Source: JBDSZL01 sp039925145 (GTDB taxonomy: Bacteria > Acidobacteriota > Vicinamibacteria > Vicinamibacterales > SCN-69-37). From it: DNA of 62,867 nt. The stretch is from assembly GCA_039925145.1 (NCBI GenBank), contig JBDSZL010000077.1, positions 1 through 62,867 of the forward strand, read 5' to 3'. Shown one piece after another: positions 50,750-58,863 of this stretch (position 1 is its first letter; the number at the start of each line of letters is the position of its first letter). Under the pieces are notes generated by a model, which was not told where the DNA came from, made no database searches, and worked only from the letters and a program-made list of their open reading frames with translations. The translations under genes were made by a program, and so were the position numbers.

Positions 50750-52477
50750 CTAGCGGTGGCGAATTGGTTCCAGCAGCTGATTCAAGTGTGTAATGTCGAC
50801 AGGCTTAATCAGATGGGCGTCGAAGCCGGCCGACCGGCTGTTCGCGATGTCCCTGGGCGCGCCGTAGCCGCTGAGCGCGATGCTGAGCTGAGGCGGGCGA
50901 GCCAGGCGCTTGAGCGCGTTTCCGACGTCGAGGCCGCTGCCGTCGGGTAGGCCCATGTCGCTGATCAGGCAGTCCCACGGTTCGTGCAGCCTGGCCAGGG
51001 CGGCAGAGACGGACGCGACGGTCTCCACGTGATGGCCCTCGGCGTCGAGGAGCATCGTCAGCATCTCGGCCGAGTCGGCGTGGTCCTCTACCAGCAGAAT
51101 ATTCAAGCCGGTGTGAACCACAGGCACGTCGCTTATCGCGCCTGTCTCGGGATCGCCGGGTGTCTCGCGACGCCCCGCTCGCAGTCCGAGGTCGACCACG
51201 AACGTGGCGCCGAGTCCGACGCCGGCGCTCACGGCCTGAATCTGGCCGCCGTGGGCTTCGACGATGCCCTTCGCGATCGGCAGGCCGAGCCCTAATCCGT
51301 CGTGTTTGCGCATCGCGCTCGCCTGTTCGAAGGGGAGAAAGATGCGTGACAGGAGCGAAGGATCGATGCCGATCCCGTCGTCGGTGACGGTCACTCGCAC
51401 GGTGCCCCACGCCGGATTGCTGGTCTCGATACGCACCGTCCCGCCGGTCGGCGAGAACTTGATCGCGTTCTTCGCCAGATTCCAGAACACCTGCTCGAGA
51501 CGGCCGGCATCGCCGGTAATCGCCCGTTCTGTTGCGGCGGGCACGATAGACAGACGGACGCCGCGCGCATCGGCGTCTGGCGCGCACACGGCCACGCTGG
51601 CAGCGAGGATTTCGTGCAGATCCAGTTCGCCCAACTGGAGGTGCAGCTTGCCCTGTGCGATGCGTGTCACATCGAGCAGGTCGTCGATGAGCCGCGCCTC
51701 GGTCTCGATATTACGACGAATGGTCGCCACCATCTGCGCGCCGTCTGGGGTGAGCGTCTCGACCCGCGGCAGCATCGAGGACGCCAGGAGCGCCGGCGTG
51801 AGCGGCGTCCGCAGTTCGTGGCTGAGCGTGGCCAGAAACTGATCCTTGGCCTCGCTCCGGGTACGGTGGGCGATCTGGTCGCGCTCGGCCTCGACGCGCT
51901 TCGCGTCGGCGACTTGCTGCTCATGCACCAGCCGCTGGTAATCCGTCACATCTTCGAGTGCCATCCAGCACGTGCTGTCGCCCAGCTTAGGCGACCGGCG
52001 TGTCGATACGCGCACCTGAACCGTCCGGCCGTCACGCGAGTTGATCGTGAGCTCCTCGCGCACGGTCTCTATCGTCGCGCGCACCTGCCGCATGTGCTCG
52101 AGCAGGCGCGTGCGGTCCCCGTTCGCGACGAACACGATTAGTGGATGGTGTGTGACCTTGCCGCCTTTCGTGCCGAGCAACGTTGCCGCTGCGTGATTGA
52201 TCTCGAGGACCATGCCGTGCAGATCGAGCAGGAGGTAGCCCACCGGCGCCCAGGTGAACAGATCGAAGTACTTATTCCAGTCCTCGAGCAGCTCCTCGCG
52301 GTGGACCCAGGGATCTGGATTGGGCGCCCTGTGCGGCGCGGTCGCGAGTGGCTGTGCGACGCCAGATCGAGGCCGACGACGGCCCGGCTGTGCAGCGTCG
52401 GAGGCTGCCGACGGTGCACGGAGAGTCACGCCGTGCGCCGATCGCGCCGTTGCCGGGACGCCCGTTTTACGCGCCAT
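50750..52477 (-). CDS. PAS hybrid histidine kinase with C-terminal receiver
   Basis: 575 aa from ATG 52477, overlapping the CheB-CheR stop by 11 nt; longer frames to 52687 are antisense-like. Low-complexity N-terminus, a PAS domain (residues about 42-180: WAPVGYLLLDLHGMVLEINH), HisKA with FLATLSHELRTPLTPALLAS (His about 218), HATPase (NLAKNAIKFSPTGG, DDGIGIDPSLLSRIFLPFEQ, DGLGLGLPIAKGI) and a receiver (ILLVEDHADSAEML, CLISDMGLPDGSGLD, AHLIKPVD). Translationally linked to the CheB-CheR-PAS gene, so they likely sense or relay together. Confidence 0.92.
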   Translation of the reverse strand: MARKTGVPATARSAHGVTLRAPSAASDAAQPGRRRPRSGVAQPLATAPHRAPNPDPWVHREELLEDWNKYFDLFTWAPVGYLLLDLHGMVLEINHAAATLLGTKGGKVTHHPLIVFVANGDRTRLLEHMRQVRATIETVREELTINSRDGRTVQVRVSTRRSPKLGDSTCWMALEDVTDYQRLVHEQQVADAKRVEAERDQIAHRTRSEAKDQFLATLSHELRTPLTPALLASSMLPRVETLTPDGAQMVATIRRNIETEARLIDDLLDVTRIAQGKLHLQLGELDLHEILAASVAVCAPDADARGVRLSIVPAATERAITGDAGRLEQVFWNLAKNAIKFSPTGGTVRIETSNPAWGTVRVTVTDDGIGIDPSLLSRIFLPFEQASAMRKHDGLGLGLPIAKGIVEAHGGQIQAVSAGVGLGATFVVDLGLRAGRRETPGDPETGAISDVPVVHTGLNILLVEDHADSAEMLTMLLDAEGHHVETVASVSAALARLHEPWDCLISDMGLPDGSGLDVGNALKRLARPPQLSIALSGYGAPRDIANSRSAGFDAHLIKPVDITHLNQLLEPIRHR

Positions 52478-55472
52478 GAGCGGCCTCGCGCGCCACGACG
52501 AGGAGCCATGGCTTCGTCGGCCCAACGGCAAACCGTTGCGCCTGGAGGATGACGCGCGACTTTCCCTGCATGTCGCCAATGTCGATTGGTCTGGTGCTGA
52601 TCTGCTCGGCGGTGCCTGCCGCCCCCAATGCCTCACGCAGCGCTGAGGGGTCCCATCGTTCGGGGGCGAGATCGTCGAGGGCGACACCGGCCGGATCGGC
52701 CGATAACGAGAGGCGCTCGACGAGTGCGCGGTTGGCCACCTTCACGCGAAATGCTTCATCGAGCACGAACGCCGGTTCGCCCATGATGGCGACCGCGGCC
52801 AGCAGATGGTGCGTCAGGCGTTCGACCTGCTCCTGCTGGTGTTTGCTGTCTGTCATGTCGGTGAAGGTCAGCACGGCTCCGTCGATTCTATTGTCAATGT
52901 TCTTGTACGGGCGGATGCGAAGCGAATACCAGCGGCCCTGCCGGTCAGTGACTTCGCGCTCCTGCGACGCCAGCGTGTTGATGGTTGTCCGGGTCAGCGC
53001 CTCGAGATCCTCGCCCTGCAGATTGGTGTTGATCTGGCCGAGTGGGCGGCCGACGTCGCCGGGAATCAGGTTGAGGAGACGCTCGGCCAGCGGCGTAAAC
53101 CGCCGGATGCGCAGATCGTCACCGATGATGAGGATGACGATATCGAGCGCAGGCAGCAGGTTCATCAGGTCGCTGTTCGTCCGGCCGAGCTCCTGGTTGC
53201 GGGCGTGGAGTTCTTCGTTGAGCGTATTCAACTCTGCGTTGGTGCTCTGCAGCTCCTCTTTCGCGGTGTCGAGCTCCTCGTTGGTGCTCTGCAACTCCTC
53301 GTTGCTCGATAGAATTTCCTCGTTGGCCGACTGCAGTTCCTCGTTGGCCGCTTCGAGCTCCTGGATGATGGACTCGAGATACTCCCGGCTGGCGGCCAGC
53401 TCGCGAGCCAGCCCCGCCACCCGTTCGTCCGAGTCCTGGCGCGCGGACGCGCGGCGCTGCTTCTGCTGCATCTTCGGCCGGACGACAACCGAGTCTGACT
53501 GCTCCTGGAACAGCACCAGCAACTGGTGATCGGCCTCGTCGCTGAGCGGAATCGCCTCGATGTCGACGACGCTCCACGTCCCACTGCGCCGAATCTGCAC
53601 CCCCTCCTTGCGCACGGGGCGTTGCCGGCGGCGGGCCAGCTGCAGCACCGCCCGCAACGGAAAGAGCAAACCCTCACGGGCCATCTTCAGAATATTGAGA
53701 CTGGGGTCGCCTTCGGGCGCCTCCAGGAAGTTGCCGGTCGGGCCGCGAAACTCCACAATCTCGTTGCCGGGCCCGACGATGACCCCCGGAGGACTGAAGC
53801 GTTGCAGCAGGAGGCGGTTGACTTCGTCCTGCACGCTCCGTGGCTCGGGGCGGCGCGACTCGCCCAAGGGCAGAGTGCGGGGGAGCATGCTGGACTCGCG
53901 ATCGGTCGCGAGTCCAGTCGGCAGCCCGGCTTCTACGGGCGCCTTGCGGTAAATGCGCCACCGCTTGTCGGCGATGGTGAACAGGGGATGGTGACCGGTG
54001 GTCGTCTCGGTCGGGCCGAGCATCAGATAGCCGGGCGTGCGCAGTGCGTAGTGAAAGACCGGCATCAGGCGCTTCTGGAGTGTCGCGTCGAGATAGATGA
54101 GGACGTTGCGGCACACAATCAGGTCCAGGCGTGAGAACGGCGGATCGCGCGTGAGGTCGTGCCGCGCAAAGGTGCAGGTGTCGCGCAGGGACTTGTTCAC
54201 GCGATACCCGCCATCGGCCCTGGTGAAGAAGCGTCGAAGCCGGTCGGGTGAGACATCCACCCCGATACTGAGTGGATACCACCCGCGGCGTGCGCGCTCG
54301 ATCGCGCTCTCGCTCACGTCGGTGCCGAACAGCTGCAGGGTCTGGGGACTGCCGTGGGCACCGACGGCTTCGAGTAGCAGCATGCCCAGGCTGTACACCT
54401 CTTCGCCGGTCGCGCAGCCCGGGACCCACACACGGAGGGGCAGGTTCTCGGCCCTGCCGGCGGTGAGCTGCGACAGCACGCCTTGGGCGAGCGCCTCGAA
54501 CGACTCGGGTTCGCGAAAGAAGCGGGTGACCTGGATGAGCAGATCCTGCGAAAGGGCCGTCACCTCCTGGGGCTGTTCACGGAGCATCGAGATGTAGCTG
54601 GGCACGTCGGTGACGCGGTGGAGAGCCATGCGCCGGAGCAGGCGCCGGCGAACGGTCGGGGCTTTGTAATGAGTGAAGTCGATGCCGCTGACGCGCCGCA
54701 GACGTGTGAACACTTCTGCCAACTGCGCCGCCGACGGGACGTCGGCGGGCACCTCGCTCATGCGCCTGAGCTCGAGATACGGGTGCTTCTGGAGTTCTGC
54801 GAGATGCGCGGCGATTTCAGCCGGCGAGAGCACCAGGTCGACCATGCCTGTGGCAATGGCGGCCGTCGGCATGCTGTCGTGCGGCGCCGTGCTGGGCCGT
54901 TGCGCGATCGTGATCCCGCCCGCCTCTTTGATGTCTCGCACGCCTCCGGCTCCGTCCGACGCATTGCCCGACAGCACCACGCCAATCGCGCGGCTGCCGG
55001 CCCAGCGCGCGAGTGAGGCAAAGAAATGATCGATAGGCGCCACCTGCGACCGATCCGCTGGCCGCTCCTGCAAATGCAGCTGGCCGGCCTCGACCGTTAT
55101 TTGCGTGTTGGGCGGGATGACATACACGTGGCCGGGTTCGATCGTCTGGTTCTCGGTGGCCTGCAGGACTGGAAGCCCGGAGCGCGCGCTGAGTAACTCG
55201 ACGAGGGCGCTCTCGTGCTCAGCAGAGAGGTGCTGAACGAGCACGAGTGCAAAGCGGCAGTCGTTGGGCAACGCGCCGAGCAGTTCAGAAAAGGCCTCGA
55301 GACCGCCGGCCGACGCACCAACGCCGACGACGGTCGGGATCTGGGTCTCGAGCTCAGATCGACTGTCGGCGCTTTCGGCGAGACCGCGCGGGCGTGGTCT
55401 CGGGCTGGTGGCCCGGGGGGTGGGCCGTTCGCGAGCGTGCGGGGGACGGGACGGCTTTCGGCTCTTTGCCAT
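52467..55472 (-). CDS. CheB-CheR-PAS fusion chemotaxis-type regulator
   Basis: 1001 aa from ATG 55472; the frame is open to 55916 but the first part is antisense to a CheB remnant. CheB methylesterase (residues about 45-230; VVGVGASAGGLEAFSELL, VLVQHLSAEHESALVE, VVLSGNASDGAGGVRD hold the Ser-His-Asp triad; no receiver). CheR methyltransferase (about 245-510; FFREPESFEAL, VWVPGCATGEEVYSLGMLLL). A long coiled coil of repeating NEEL/SANEE units (about 690-765), then two PAS-type segments. Family members couple receptor methylation chemistry to signalling; no other che genes are present. Confidence 0.93.
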   Translation of the reverse strand: MAKSRKPSRPPHARERPTPRATSPRPRPRGLAESADSRSELETQIPTVVGVGASAGGLEAFSELLGALPNDCRFALVLVQHLSAEHESALVELLSARSGLPVLQATENQTIEPGHVYVIPPNTQITVEAGQLHLQERPADRSQVAPIDHFFASLARWAGSRAIGVVLSGNASDGAGGVRDIKEAGGITIAQRPSTAPHDSMPTAAIATGMVDLVLSPAEIAAHLAELQKHPYLELRRMSEVPADVPSAAQLAEVFTRLRRVSGIDFTHYKAPTVRRRLLRRMALHRVTDVPSYISMLREQPQEVTALSQDLLIQVTRFFREPESFEALAQGVLSQLTAGRAENLPLRVWVPGCATGEEVYSLGMLLLEAVGAHGSPQTLQLFGTDVSESAIERARRGWYPLSIGVDVSPDRLRRFFTRADGGYRVNKSLRDTCTFARHDLTRDPPFSRLDLIVCRNVLIYLDATLQKRLMPVFHYALRTPGYLMLGPTETTTGHHPLFTIADKRWRIYRKAPVEAGLPTGLATDRESSMLPRTLPLGESRRPEPRSVQDEVNRLLLQRFSPPGVIVGPGNEIVEFRGPTGNFLEAPEGDPSLNILKMAREGLLFPLRAVLQLARRRQRPVRKEGVQIRRSGTWSVVDIEAIPLSDEADHQLLVLFQEQSDSVVVRPKMQQKQRRASARQDSDERVAGLARELAASREYLESIIQELEAANEELQSANEEILSSNEELQSTNEELDTAKEELQSTNAELNTLNEELHARNQELGRTNSDLMNLLPALDIVILIIGDDLRIRRFTPLAERLLNLIPGDVGRPLGQINTNLQGEDLEALTRTTINTLASQEREVTDRQGRWYSLRIRPYKNIDNRIDGAVLTFTDMTDSKHQQEQVERLTHHLLAAVAIMGEPAFVLDEAFRVKVANRALVERLSLSADPAGVALDDLAPERWDPSALREALGAAGTAEQISTRPIDIGDMQGKSRVILQAQRFAVGPTKPWLLVVAREAAHGA

Positions 55473-55938
55473 TGGAGGATCGCTGATCTGATAGCTGCTC
55501 GGCAAGAATGCCGGTGCTGCGGGACGCGCTACGGCGTGTCCTCGGTCGCAGGCTCTCTCGAGCGTTCGTCGCAGAGACCGCCGTGAGTGCGGCGCGCACA
55601 AGGCCAGCGCGCGCTTCGAGCTCGGCCCCGCGTTCCTGATATTCCCGCGCCAGGGTGGCCATTCCGCGCGCCGTAGCGTCGCGCGCAATCCGCCGCCGCA
55701 GGTCCGCGCTCTCCTCGAGCGCCCGCAAGGCTGTCCAAAGTGCCTGATCGAGGATCTCAGATTCGCGGTGCAGCATGCCATCCTCGTTGAACACGTGTCC
55801 GACGTGACACTCGAAGCGGATGAGCCCGTGCTCCGGCGTCTCGCGGAGCGTGCCCCCCACCGCGCGGAGCACGCGCAACAATGCGAGGAGACCTCCGCTG
55901 GAGCCGCCAACCACAATCAGGCGCTGCGCATCGGACAT
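55354..55938 (-). pseudogene. CheB-like gene with large internal deletion
   Basis: ATG 55938 starts SDAQRLIVVGGSSGGLLALL, the CheB N-terminal nucleophile motif, but after about 25 residues it jumps to LRETPEHGLIRFECHVGHVF and NEDGMLHRESEILDQALWTA, the C-terminal tail of Acidobacterial CheB proteins. About 150 residues including the catalytic His and Asp are missing. The frame remains open through ALRALEESADLRRRIARDAT and runs 119 nt into the start of the CheB-CheR gene. Non-functional as an esterase, but the tail could still fold. Confidence 0.7.
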
Positions 55939-55999
55939 GAGGGACAGAACTCGGGGGAGTGCCACCATTGTGACACACGGAATGAATTAGGCGGTCACG

Positions 56000-56248
56000 C
56001 TAGCTCCAGCCTTTGACCCGCGCCTCGGCCTGCCACGCGTCGCTCACCGCGTGCACGTCGGACTCGGATTTACAGACTTGCGTTCGCAGCAGATTCGGTC
56101 CGGCCGTCAGGCGGAGCTCCCAACCGAGCTGATTCGTGGTGAGCGCGCACCGCATGGTCAGCGCGCCGCGACGAAGCGTCCACGTGTCGCCCAGCGATTG
56201 GCGGCCCAGGTAGTAGTCGTAGCGGCGCAGACGAGGAGGCTCGGTCAT
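56000..56248 (-). CDS. small conserved protein of unknown function
   Basis: 82 aa from ATG 56248 (AAGGGG upstream). It reads as a beta-rich domain: RRYDYYLGRQSLGDTWTLRR, GALTMRCALTTNQLGWELRL, LLRTQVCKSESDVHAVSDAW, with the final helix QAEARVKGWS. The pattern resembles small acidobacterial proteins of unknown function. No signal or TM. Alone on its strand between the CheB remnant and the regulatory-like protein. Confidence 0.6.
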   Translation of the reverse strand: MTEPPRLRRYDYYLGRQSLGDTWTLRRGALTMRCALTTNQLGWELRLTAGPNLLRTQVCKSESDVHAVSDAWQAEARVKGWS

Positions 56249-56276
56249 CCCCTTCAGACTATCGCGCCTGTCGCGA

Positions 56277-56296
56277 GTGCCCGGCGATCGTGGAGA
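56277..56296 (+). repeat. 20-bp direct repeat, copy 1
   Basis: GTGCCCGGCGATCGTGGAGA occurs here and again, identical and in the same orientation, at 57663-57682. The two copies flank the regulatory-like gene (56396-57469), 1.39 kb apart. Confidence 0.9.
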
Positions 56297-56395
56297 TCGA
56301 TGAGGTGTGAAGAGGCTTGGACCGCGGCAGTGGGGCAGGGCGATCAGGACAGTCGTCAACCCGTTTTGAGCGTACTGACTGACGGTCGCGTCGAG

Positions 56396-57469
56396 CTATC
56401 GACCCTTCACGAGCTCCACCTCGAGGCCAGAGATCTGCTTGCCCTGAATGAACTCAATGTCCTTGTCAGTTACATCGACTCCGTTTAGTCGAACGGCCTT
56501 CAGAGCCCAAGCTGGCGACGCAACCGTCACACGGACATGGCCGATGCTCGGCCATGTCCTGAATTCAAACGTCAGGTCTTCGTTTACGGTTCCAGGCCGC
56601 TGAGGTCCAGGATTACCACCAAAGTCTGTCGGTGACGCTCCGATGCGAATCATCCCAGCCTGCAGCGAACCGCGCGCGGCAGCATCAACGACGACACGGC
56701 CCGCCACCTTCACCATCTCGAGGGGCGTCACTCTGACGCCAGGGACATCACCGTCAACGACCCTGACAGTGGCTCGGGAGATTTTCTGAGTCGTTCCACG
56801 GACCAGTGGTAATGGTGTTTCGTCGTACAAGAGGAAATAAGTCCCCGGTTGCAGCGCAGGCGCTACGAACGTGCCGTCGGCGCGAATCGCAACGGCTCTT
56901 CCGTCGAGGCCGAACAGACCGTCCCCGTGAGATAACCCGACCCTGCCGCCCGAAACCGGGACGCCAGCCGCATTGAGTACGGTGCCTGAAACCGTCGCCA
57001 GACTCGAAGGCAAGAGCCTGATCTCTATAGTTGCAGGGCGGCCGGACGTCACGGGGACGGTCTTTGCCGCCCCCGGCGTGCTGGCGCTCGGGTAGAAGGT
57101 GTTGGCGTAGCCCGATCGGTTCAGCTGAAGGGAGGCATCAATCTGTTTGTTGTGCGGTAGCGCGACCACGTAGAACTCGCCGAGGGTGAGGCCCTCGAGA
57201 CGAAACTCACCGCGGTCGTTCGTTAGTGCGTGCAGCAGAACCGAGACGGGGCTGAATACCCGGCCGCCCGTGTTCTGGGGACGTAGCGCGGTCACGAAGG
57301 TCCCCGGCATAGGCCGCCCAGATGGGTCGAGCACCCGTCCGACGATGGCGTTCAACGTGTTGGGCTGAAGTCCGCGACCCGCGCCGACGTCCTGCTGCCC
57401 ACGTAACGTCCCTGCGCTGCACACCGCGAGTGAGAACGCGAAGGATGCCGTGACGACGCCGCGGAGCAT
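56396..57469 (-). CDS. secreted carboxypeptidase-regulatory-like domain protein
   Basis: 357 aa from ATG 57469 (frame open to 57550). Signal peptide (VVTASFAFSLAVCSAGTLRG), then repeated CnaB/regulatory-like beta-sandwiches: LNAIVGRVLDPSGRPMPGTF, RGEFRLEGLTLGEFYVVALP, VSGTVLNAAGVPVSGGRVGL, RADGTFVAPALQPGTYFLLY. The end is VTDKDIEFIQGKQISGLEVE. These domains are used in Acidobacteria as surface or TonB-linked decorations; no peptidase catalytic domain is present. Flanked by the 20-bp direct repeats. Confidence 0.82.
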   Translation of the reverse strand: MLRGVVTASFAFSLAVCSAGTLRGQQDVGAGRGLQPNTLNAIVGRVLDPSGRPMPGTFVTALRPQNTGGRVFSPVSVLLHALTNDRGEFRLEGLTLGEFYVVALPHNKQIDASLQLNRSGYANTFYPSASTPGAAKTVPVTSGRPATIEIRLLPSSLATVSGTVLNAAGVPVSGGRVGLSHGDGLFGLDGRAVAIRADGTFVAPALQPGTYFLLYDETPLPLVRGTTQKISRATVRVVDGDVPGVRVTPLEMVKVAGRVVVDAAARGSLQAGMIRIGASPTDFGGNPGPQRPGTVNEDLTFEFRTWPSIGHVRVTVASPAWALKAVRLNGVDVTDKDIEFIQGKQISGLEVELVKGR

Positions 57470-57662
57470 GGGCGGATGGTAGCACGCCACAAATATTGCT
57501 TGTCGCTGCAAACCATGGCGGGTGTGGGCCCATAGCTCGTCCGCTGTCACACCCTGCGCCAGGGAGAAGCGGCCACTGCTGCGCGAGATGGCCGGACGTG
57601 GCCGGTCGTCACAGGGGGATCGAGTTGCGTCAACACGCCCGAATCAATTGGTCGCGGTCGGT

Positions 57663-57682
57663 GTGCCCGGCGATCGTGGAGA
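57663..57682 (+). repeat. 20-bp direct repeat, copy 2
   Basis: Second exact copy of the 20-mer at 56277-56296, 28 bp before the ATG of the small gene at 57710. Otherwise nothing recognisable was seen in the 57470-57709 gap. Confidence 0.9.
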
Positions 57683-57709
57683 ATGGGCGGAAGGTAAGCG
57701 TGTCACGCG

Positions 57710-58036
57710 ATGAATGAAGTTGAATGTGCGCGCGTTATCGAGCTACTCCAGCGCGACGTGATCGGCACCATCGGCGAGGCACATGCCGCGTACACCTTGC
57801 ATCGCGCGGCGGAGCTCCGCGCGATGGGCCTTGCCTCAGACGAGAAGCTCGTCGAAGACGTCCAGCAGGAGATCCACGATACGTTTGTGGATACTTCCTG
57901 GCCTGAATGCCCGCGCCACGGTAAGCACCCGCTCTGGTACCGCGCCGGAGCTTGGTATTGCGATGCGGTCGATCGTCCGGTGGCCATGCTCGGCACGTTG
58001 GCCGAGTTGCGCCGTCGACAGGCGCCGGCACGATGA
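57710..58036 (+). CDS. small protein with His/Cys motif, unknown function
   Basis: 108 aa. Helical N-terminal half (RVIELLQRDVIGTIGEAHAA, YTLHRAAELRAMGLASDEKL), then WPECPRHGKHPLWYRAGAWY followed by C. The Cys-His...His...Cys arrangement could bind a metal. No signal peptide. Upstream of the ABC exporter genes by 62 nt, same strand. Family not recognised. Confidence 0.6.
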   Translation: MNEVECARVIELLQRDVIGTIGEAHAAYTLHRAAELRAMGLASDEKLVEDVQQEIHDTFVDTSWPECPRHGKHPLWYRAGAWYCDAVDRPVAMLGTLAELRRRQAPAR

Positions 58037-58098
58037 CGAGGCCGCGACCAGTCCGTGCGCAGGACACCCGCGGCCCCCGTGCTGGTGTCTAATCGTTC

Positions 58099-58863
58099 AT
58101 GCTCGAGGTCCGGGACGTCTCCAAACGCTACGCGGCGTTGACGGCTGTCTGCCGCGTCTCTTTCTCGGTCGGAAACGGCGAGGTCCTCGGCTACCTCGGG
58201 CCAAACGGCTCGGGAAAGTCCACGACCGTCAAAATGCTCGTTGGCCTGACGGCGCCCTCGCTCGGCGCGATCCTCTTTGACGGACGAGACATCCAAGCGG
58301 ACCTTGTGGCGTACAAGGCGCAGGTGGGCTACGTCCCTGAAGAGGCCCACGTCTTCACATACCTGACCGGGGCGGAGTACCTGCGGCTAATCGGGCGCCT
58401 CCGTGGCCTGGCGACCGGACGGCTCGAAGAGAAGATAAAGCGCTTTCTTAAGCTCTTTGGTCTCGACAGCGACTATCATGCGCAGCTCTCGTCATTCTCG
58501 AAGGGGATGCGTCAGAAAATCCTGCTGGCGGCGGCCTTGCTCCACAATCCGCGCGTACTCGTCCTCGACGAGCCGGTGTCTGGCCTCGACGTCTCGACGG
58601 CGCTCGTCCTTCGCTCGGTCGTGAAATCCCTGGCGGCCGACGGGCGCATCATTTTCTATAGCTCGCATGAGATCGACTCAATCGAGAAGATCAGTACCCG
58701 CGTCATCATCCTGGACGAGGGCCGGGTTGTCGCAGACGACTCGGCCGCCCGGCTCCGGGAGCTCTCGAACTCGCCGTCACTCGAGGAGGTGTTTGCGAAG
58801 CTCGCCGTACGCCAAAACGTCGATGACATGGCGAACGCCCTCCTGGAGGCGACTCGGTTGTGA
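58099..58863 (+). CDS. ABC-2-type transporter ATP-binding protein
   Basis: 254 aa ATPase. Walker A GYLGPNGSGKSTTVKMLVGL, Q-loop region QVGYVPEEAHVFTYLTG, signature LSSFSKGMRQKILLAAALLH, Walker B VLVLDEPVSGLDVS, and the H-loop in IFYSSHEIDSIEKIS. The FSKGMRQK signature form is usual for ABC-2 exporters. Overlaps the permease start, so the two form one exporter. Substrate unknown. Confidence 0.95.
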   Translation: MLEVRDVSKRYAALTAVCRVSFSVGNGEVLGYLGPNGSGKSTTVKMLVGLTAPSLGAILFDGRDIQADLVAYKAQVGYVPEEAHVFTYLTGAEYLRLIGRLRGLATGRLEEKIKRFLKLFGLDSDYHAQLSSFSKGMRQKILLAAALLHNPRVLVLDEPVSGLDVSTALVLRSVVKSLAADGRIIFYSSHEIDSIEKISTRVIILDEGRVVADDSAARLRELSNSPSLEEVFAKLAVRQNVDDMANALLEATRL

